A stretch of DNA of 54,377 nt from Pseudomonas sp. NFACC02. GTDB taxonomy: Bacteria; Pseudomonadota; Gammaproteobacteria; Pseudomonadales; Pseudomonadaceae. The position numbers and the translations under genes are program-made. The notes under the pieces were generated by a model, which had not been told where the DNA came from, made no database searches, and was given only the letters and a program-made list of their open reading frames with translations. Location: assembly GCF_900110765.1 (NCBI RefSeq), contig NZ_FOEO01000024.1:24044-78420 (forward strand), written 5' to 3'. How positions within the stretch are numbered: position 1 is the stretch's first letter; each line of letters starts with the position of its first letter. Positions 51,203-54,377 of the stretch are shown one piece after another.

Positions 51203-51936
51203 GAGCGTCCCTGCTGAGTGAATTGATTCATGCGTTCATAGAACGGCCGGTGGGCGTGGTAGTACCCCATCAGGTGCGGTCGGGACGTGAGTTGTCGCTC
51301 GTCGAAATCCTTTGTCGCCGCGACAATGTGCGTGCTGCGTTCGGCGTCTTTGTGCCAGCTGCGCCAGGCCTGCCACTGCGGCGGGCAGGACGGCGTCCAA
51401 CGCAGTGCCTCGGGTACGAATTCCAGTTCCAAGTGATCGCAGAGTCGGCGCAAGGTGTCTTCCGGATGGTTCGCCAGAACATCACCATTGATGACATACG
51501 GAATCTTGCCGGTGAGCTTGGTGACCCGGCAGAAGATTTCGTACAGCGCCTTGTGACCGATAGCGTGCAAGGGCATCTGGGCAAACATCGCGAAGTGCGA
51601 AACGATGGCACGCCCCGGCTCGCGAATGATGAACACATGCTGCTGTTCAAGCAGGAATTCGGCGTCCGCTTTCAGGTCGTCCACGCAGTGGTAACACATG
51701 TCCTTGTGAAAAACGTGGCGCCTTTCCCGCGCACTGCGCAACAAAGCTTTGATCCCTTCGTAGCTACGCGGCAGATCACCTTCCAGATTGTCATGGGGAA
51801 TGGCCGAATGCTTATCGAAGGCCATGTAGGCGAAGGGTTCGTGGAAGACCTCGAAATCCCCTCGTTCGATGAATACCCGTTCCAGCACCGTGGAACGCGA
51901 GCGCGGATGGGCCCAGAGCGCGATCATGCGGTTCAT
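51199..51936 (-). CDS. Sulfotransferase family protein
   Basis: A 245-residue cytoplasmic sulfotransferase-fold protein using PAPS. The 5'-phosphosulfate loop is P11-R-S-R-S-T16 (LWAHPRSRSTVLERVF), and the 3'-phosphate site is R105...S113 (FIIREPGRAIVSHF). FHEPFAYMAFDKHS follows the first motif. It is coupled by ATGA overlaps to the transaldolase-like gene before it and the SDR gene after it. A co-transcribed APS kinase gene supports a real PAPS-dependent activity. The acceptor molecule is unknown. Confidence 0.85.
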   Translation of the reverse strand: MNRMIALWAHPRSRSTVLERVFIERGDFEVFHEPFAYMAFDKHSAIPHDNLEGDLPRSYEGIKALLRSARERRHVFHKDMCYHCVDDLKADAEFLLEQQHVFIIREPGRAIVSHFAMFAQMPLHAIGHKALYEIFCRVTKLTGKIPYVINGDVLANHPEDTLRRLCDHLELEFVPEALRWTPSCPPQWQAWRSWHKDAERSTHIVAATKDFDERQLTSRPHLMGYYHAHRPFYERMNQFTQQGRS

Positions 51937-53174
51937 GACGCACGCCCCATCGCCGCATCATTCCTGACGCGATCGCTCAGGGGTGTCATGGCGGGAAGCG
52001 GCGACCTGTTGCCTGCGCCTTTTACAAACGCAAGCAGGCGCTCCTGGCCTTCCTGGGCGTCGTGGCTGGCCGTGACGAAGGCCGGATGAAGAGCGAATCG
52101 GGTCGGCGCAAGCTCCCCTTCGAAGTAGGCTTGATTGAAGTAGGGAATCGCCATCAAACGGTTCAGGACACGCTGGGGGACCTGCACCCATTCAGTGGCT
52201 GGCGTCACAGGCTGATTGCACTGCTGACGGCGGATGAGAAATTCCAGGATATCCGGCGTCAGCGTATACAAGGTCGTGTCCGCACCCGTGCGCTGCAGGT
52301 GCCAGCAATGCTCGCGTCCGCGTCCATCCGTGTCGACCTTGAGGCTGCACAGGAGCAGGCGCGCCGGTGTCTGCCAACGGCGCAATAGCGCCTGCATTGC
52401 CTGGTAGACAGCCAGTTCCGCCCAACGCCGGTCCGCCGCCGTCAGGCACAGCCGTTGCAGTGAGGCCTGACGTTCAAATTCATGCTCAGCGCCCAGTCGC
52501 CCTATCATGAACGTGATGACATAGCGCGCCCGATCCGTGTTCACACCTGACATGCGTGCGCGCAGACGACCGCTGTGGATGGCCTGGAGGCAGGCCACAA
52601 ACTGCGAAACGGTGAAGCAGAATGTGTTGTTGATCGAACATCCCTGAGCGACCAGTTGCTCGATCGCCCGATACCCTTGCTCGCTACCCGGCACTTTGAT
52701 CATCACGTTGGGGGCCAGACTGGCCAGTTGCAGTCCCCGTGCGACGAGCGGGTGCTCGTGCATACGTTCGCCGCCTTCGATCTGTGCAGACAACCAGCCT
52801 TGACGTTGTTGCGTGGCGTCCCATAACGCGCGAAGTTCCCGCGCGCCTTCCAGGATGACATGGTCGTAGAGCTGACGCGCTTTTTCGGCCTCCCCCAATT
52901 GCGGGCGAAAGCAATCGGTAAAGGCTTGCCATCGCCGAGGATCTTCAAGCACAGCGCGTGCAACCAGCCGCGGATTGGTAGTTGCCCCACTGATACCTGA
53001 TTGACTGGCTGAAAAGTTATCGGGAAGCCAACTCTCAATCAGATGAAACATGTTCGGGTACTTTAAAATCATTCGATCTTTAAACGCGCCATAAAGGGTC
53101 GGCGAAGAATCCCACCAGACTTCGGAATCCATATTTTTCTGTTTCAACAGGCGAGCGAATCCGGGGACTTCCAT
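51933..53174 (-). CDS. Transaldolase-family protein
   Basis: A 413-residue class I aldolase-fold protein. SGATTNPRLV (62-71) and the Schiff-base Lys160 in VMIKVPGSEQGYRAIEQLVAQGCSINNTFCF match transaldolases, which transfer a dihydroxyacetone unit. The protein is longer than TalB (about 317), with an extended N-terminus (residues 1-55) and about 100 extra residues at the end. First gene of the operon, with AGGA 8 nt before the ATG. A secondary-metabolism role, building a carbon skeleton from sugar phosphates, is inferred from its neighbours; a pentose-phosphate role is less likely in this setting. Confidence 0.82.
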   Translation of the reverse strand: MEVPGFARLLKQKNMDSEVWWDSSPTLYGAFKDRMILKYPNMFHLIESWLPDNFSASQSGISGATTNPRLVARAVLEDPRRWQAFTDCFRPQLGEAEKARQLYDHVILEGARELRALWDATQQRQGWLSAQIEGGERMHEHPLVARGLQLASLAPNVMIKVPGSEQGYRAIEQLVAQGCSINNTFCFTVSQFVACLQAIHSGRLRARMSGVNTDRARYVITFMIGRLGAEHEFERQASLQRLCLTAADRRWAELAVYQAMQALLRRWQTPARLLLCSLKVDTDGRGREHCWHLQRTGADTTLYTLTPDILEFLIRRQQCNQPVTPATEWVQVPQRVLNRLMAIPYFNQAYFEGELAPTRFALHPAFVTASHDAQEGQERLLAFVKGAGNRSPLPAMTPLSDRVRNDAAMGRAS

Positions 53175-53348
53175 GAGATGAGTCCTGTGTGCAGGTGTCC
53201 ATTGATGGTGAAGAGGGTCCCAGCCCCGCCAGGCAAAATGCCAGTCCGATCAGACTGAGAGTCAGAAAATCTGAACCTTCCGGGGGTAACGATGGATCCA
53301 AGGGGATGACCTGTCAAATCCGTTTTGATGGTTTAGCAATCACGAATA

Positions 53349-53379
53349 ATTATAAAAAACCTTGATCATATGACCAAGG
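53349..53379 (-). promoter_or_regulatory. Promoter and overlapping palindromic operator of the sulfation operon
   Basis: On the minus strand TTGGTC (53377-53372) and a perfect TATAAT (53354-53349) are spaced by 17 bp. A 20-bp near-palindrome, CCTTGATCATATGACCAAGG (53360-53379, one mismatched pair), covers the -35 box and most of the spacer, where a repressor or MerR/MarR-like regulator would bind. Transcription would start near 53342, giving a leader of about 165 nt. Confidence 0.6.
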
Positions 53380-53477
53380 TCACGAATCCAAACGATCGCT
53401 TTTCATACCCTCGTTTGAATACGCTCATTAAATAGCGAATAAGAAATGTTTCGATGTTTATAGGTATAACGTCGTAC

Positions 53478-53638
53478 CACTCATAGTGTTCTTATGAGCA
53501 TCATTCACGTTATATGAGGAACTAACGATCTTTAAAGCGCAGTTCCAACTGTCCCCCCTTGCGAAAGGCACGCGGCACGGAAATTGAAGACGCTATGCGC
53601 AGGCCTGCTGAAACCTGTGGCACTCATCGTGTTCTTAT
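53478..53638. repeat. Two 18-bp direct repeats in the divergent control region
   Basis: CACTCATAGTGTTCTTAT (53478-53495) and CACTCATCGTGTTCTTAT (53621-53638) differ at one base and are 143 bp apart. The first copy extends to a CTCATA-N7-TATGAG inverted repeat; the second does not. They lie between the transaldolase-like gene and the cytochrome gene. The rest of 53175-53689 is AT-rich and has no supported gene. Confidence 0.6.
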
Positions 53639-53689
53639 CGCGGACCTGTTTAAATCAGGCCAGAACATCAAAAACCGAGGGAATTGACC

Positions 53690-54232
53690 GTGACCGTACC
53701 ATCGAATACTGAACGCTACAGCTACCGAGCTCGCTGGTTCCATTGGGTGATGGCTGCCCTGATCGTCCTGGCGTACATCCTGATACTCAGTCGCAGTCAG
53801 TTCGCCAAAGGCACTGACCTGCGAACCTTTGTGGTGCAATCGCACTTCTGGGTGGGGATCGTGGTGCTGATCATGGCTTTTTTCCGCGTGGCAGAACGGC
53901 ACCGTCATGCACCGCCCCACATTACTCCGCCGCTGGAAGGCTTTCTCCGGCTTGCCGCTACGGTGTCGCATTATGCGTTGTATGCGTTTCTTTTCGCGCA
54001 GCCGTTGCTGGGGCTGTTCACGGTCCTGTTGGAACGCGGCGCATTGCCGGTTCCTTTGACCTCGCTGGCGATCCCGGCGCCTTTCGATATCTCCAAGGAC
54101 ACGGCTGAAACCCTGGAACACTACCATGTGTTGCTGGGGACGATCTTCTACTACGTCATTGGCTTGCATGTGGTCGCTGCGGTCTGGCATCACTTCGTGC
54201 GCAAGGACAACACCGTACGGCGCATGGTGTAA
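53690..54232 (+). CDS. Cytochrome b561
   Basis: A 180-residue di-heme membrane cytochrome of the prokaryotic b561 (CybB) family with four helices. Heme-ligand histidines are visible in ARWFHWVMAAL, VVQSHFWVG, ETLEHYHVLLG and HVVAAVWHHFVRKD. It passes electrons from ubiquinol to acceptors such as superoxide. The likely start is GTG at 53690, about 8 nt after GAGGGAA; a TTG two codons earlier lies too close to the site. It is divergent from the sulfation operon and is not clearly part of it. Confidence 0.9.
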   Translation: MTVPSNTERYSYRARWFHWVMAALIVLAYILILSRSQFAKGTDLRTFVVQSHFWVGIVVLIMAFFRVAERHRHAPPHITPPLEGFLRLAATVSHYALYAFLFAQPLLGLFTVLLERGALPVPLTSLAIPAPFDISKDTAETLEHYHVLLGTIFYYVIGLHVVAAVWHHFVRKDNTVRRMV

Positions 54233-54248
54233 CCGCGGAGCGAATCCC

Positions 54249-54275
54249 AAGAGCGAGCTCGCTCTGGGCCGTACT
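54249..54275. repeat. Single REP half
   Basis: GAGCGAGCTCGCTCTGGGCC followed by GTACTCG matches the left part of the 29-172 doublet with two changes. No inverted partner is present before the window end. Confidence 0.6.
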
Positions 54276-54284
54276 CGATGGGCA

Positions 54285-54377
54285 GATCCATTTTCTCGGG
54301 TGGCGCCGATTCACCTTTCCGCCCCTCCGGCGGGTCACTTTTGAAAAGGCACCAAAAGTAACCAAAAGTGCCCAGCT
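54285..54377 (-). repeat. Structured ~300-bp repeat, copy 4, inverted and cut by window end
   Basis: The reverse complement gives the 3' part of the family: GGTTACTTTT/AAAAGTGACC stem (forward 54354-54363/54333-54342), then the CCGCC...GGGCGG hairpin and the AATGGAT tail. The rest of the copy would lie beyond the window. Confidence 0.75.

Noticed and set aside
53080..53301. A 73-codon minus-strand frame with a hydrophobic stretch just before the transaldolase-like start
   Set aside because: It begins with TTG without a ribosome binding site and overlaps the operon's first gene out of frame; a leader peptide cannot be excluded but nothing supports it.
1..54377. tRNA, rRNA, CRISPR array, prophage or insertion sequence
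   Set aside because: No cloverleaf-like sequence, regularly spaced repeat array, transposase, integrase or phage structural gene was seen.

Overview
The window looks like a chromosomal segment of a fluorescent-type Pseudomonas. The evidence is the high-GC coding style, REP/REPIN repeats of the 'GTAGGAGC...GCTCCTAC' and 'TGTGGGAGC...GCTTGCTGGCGAATGC' types, a fused Mrp/Sha antiporter subunit A+B, and Pseudomonas-typical genes (eat, pdxB, ppnP, tusA, DUF2789, DUF2897, a PAS-PAS-MCP protein). No tRNA, rRNA, CRISPR array, integrase or transposase was seen. About 49 protein genes are supported.

Layout. 1-800 is repeat DNA. 0.8-2.5 kb holds an FMN reductase, a LysE exporter and a small lipoprotein. 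2.7-8.5 kb is an acid/ketone-body block: a GntP permease behind a perfect 23-bp palindrome, a LysR regulator, and divergently a two-subunit 3-oxoacid CoA-transferase with an AtoE-type transporter. 8.5-10.6 kb carries an ABM-fold protein translationally coupled to an atypical CTP-synthase-like amidotransferase, with a divergent LysR gene. 10.6-14.2 kb is a catabolic set (2-hydroxyacid dehydrogenase, SDR, FAH-family hydrolase, AraC regulator). 14.3-27.1 kb is mixed housekeeping and accessory genes: a PAS-GAF-GGDEF cyclase, periplasmic glycerophosphodiesterase, pyrF, ethanolamine permease behind a sigma-54 promoter, DUF2897, a binding protein, an exonuclease, ppnP, an ABC exporter, a Zeta-like kinase, pdxB and tusA. 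27.9-34.0 kb is the complete mrpA(B)CDEFG operon. 34-42.9 kb holds a Tle1/DUF2235 lipase-like protein, two chemoreceptor-type proteins, a DksA-like factor with half a zinc site and a Gfo/Idh oxidoreductase. 42.9-46.9 kb is a DUF72-ybhP-clsB-ybhN envelope-lipid operon in which every junction is a 4-nt overlap.

The most notable region is 47.8-53.2 kb: six tightly packed minus-strand genes (transaldolase-like, sulfotransferase, SDR, saccharopine-dehydrogenase-like, glycine/sarcosine N-methyltransferase-like, stand-alone APS kinase). They read as a small biosynthetic operon making an N-methylated, sulfated metabolite with its own PAPS supply. I do not recognise the pathway. Upstream lies a TATAAT promoter overlapped by a 20-bp near-palindrome, and farther out are 18-bp direct repeats. 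A cytochrome b561 gene faces away on the other side.

A second notable feature is a family of about 300-bp intergenic repeats (three full copies and one cut by the window end). The copies differ by paired, compensatory changes in predicted stems, which suggests that an RNA or DNA fold is conserved rather than the open reading frames inside them.
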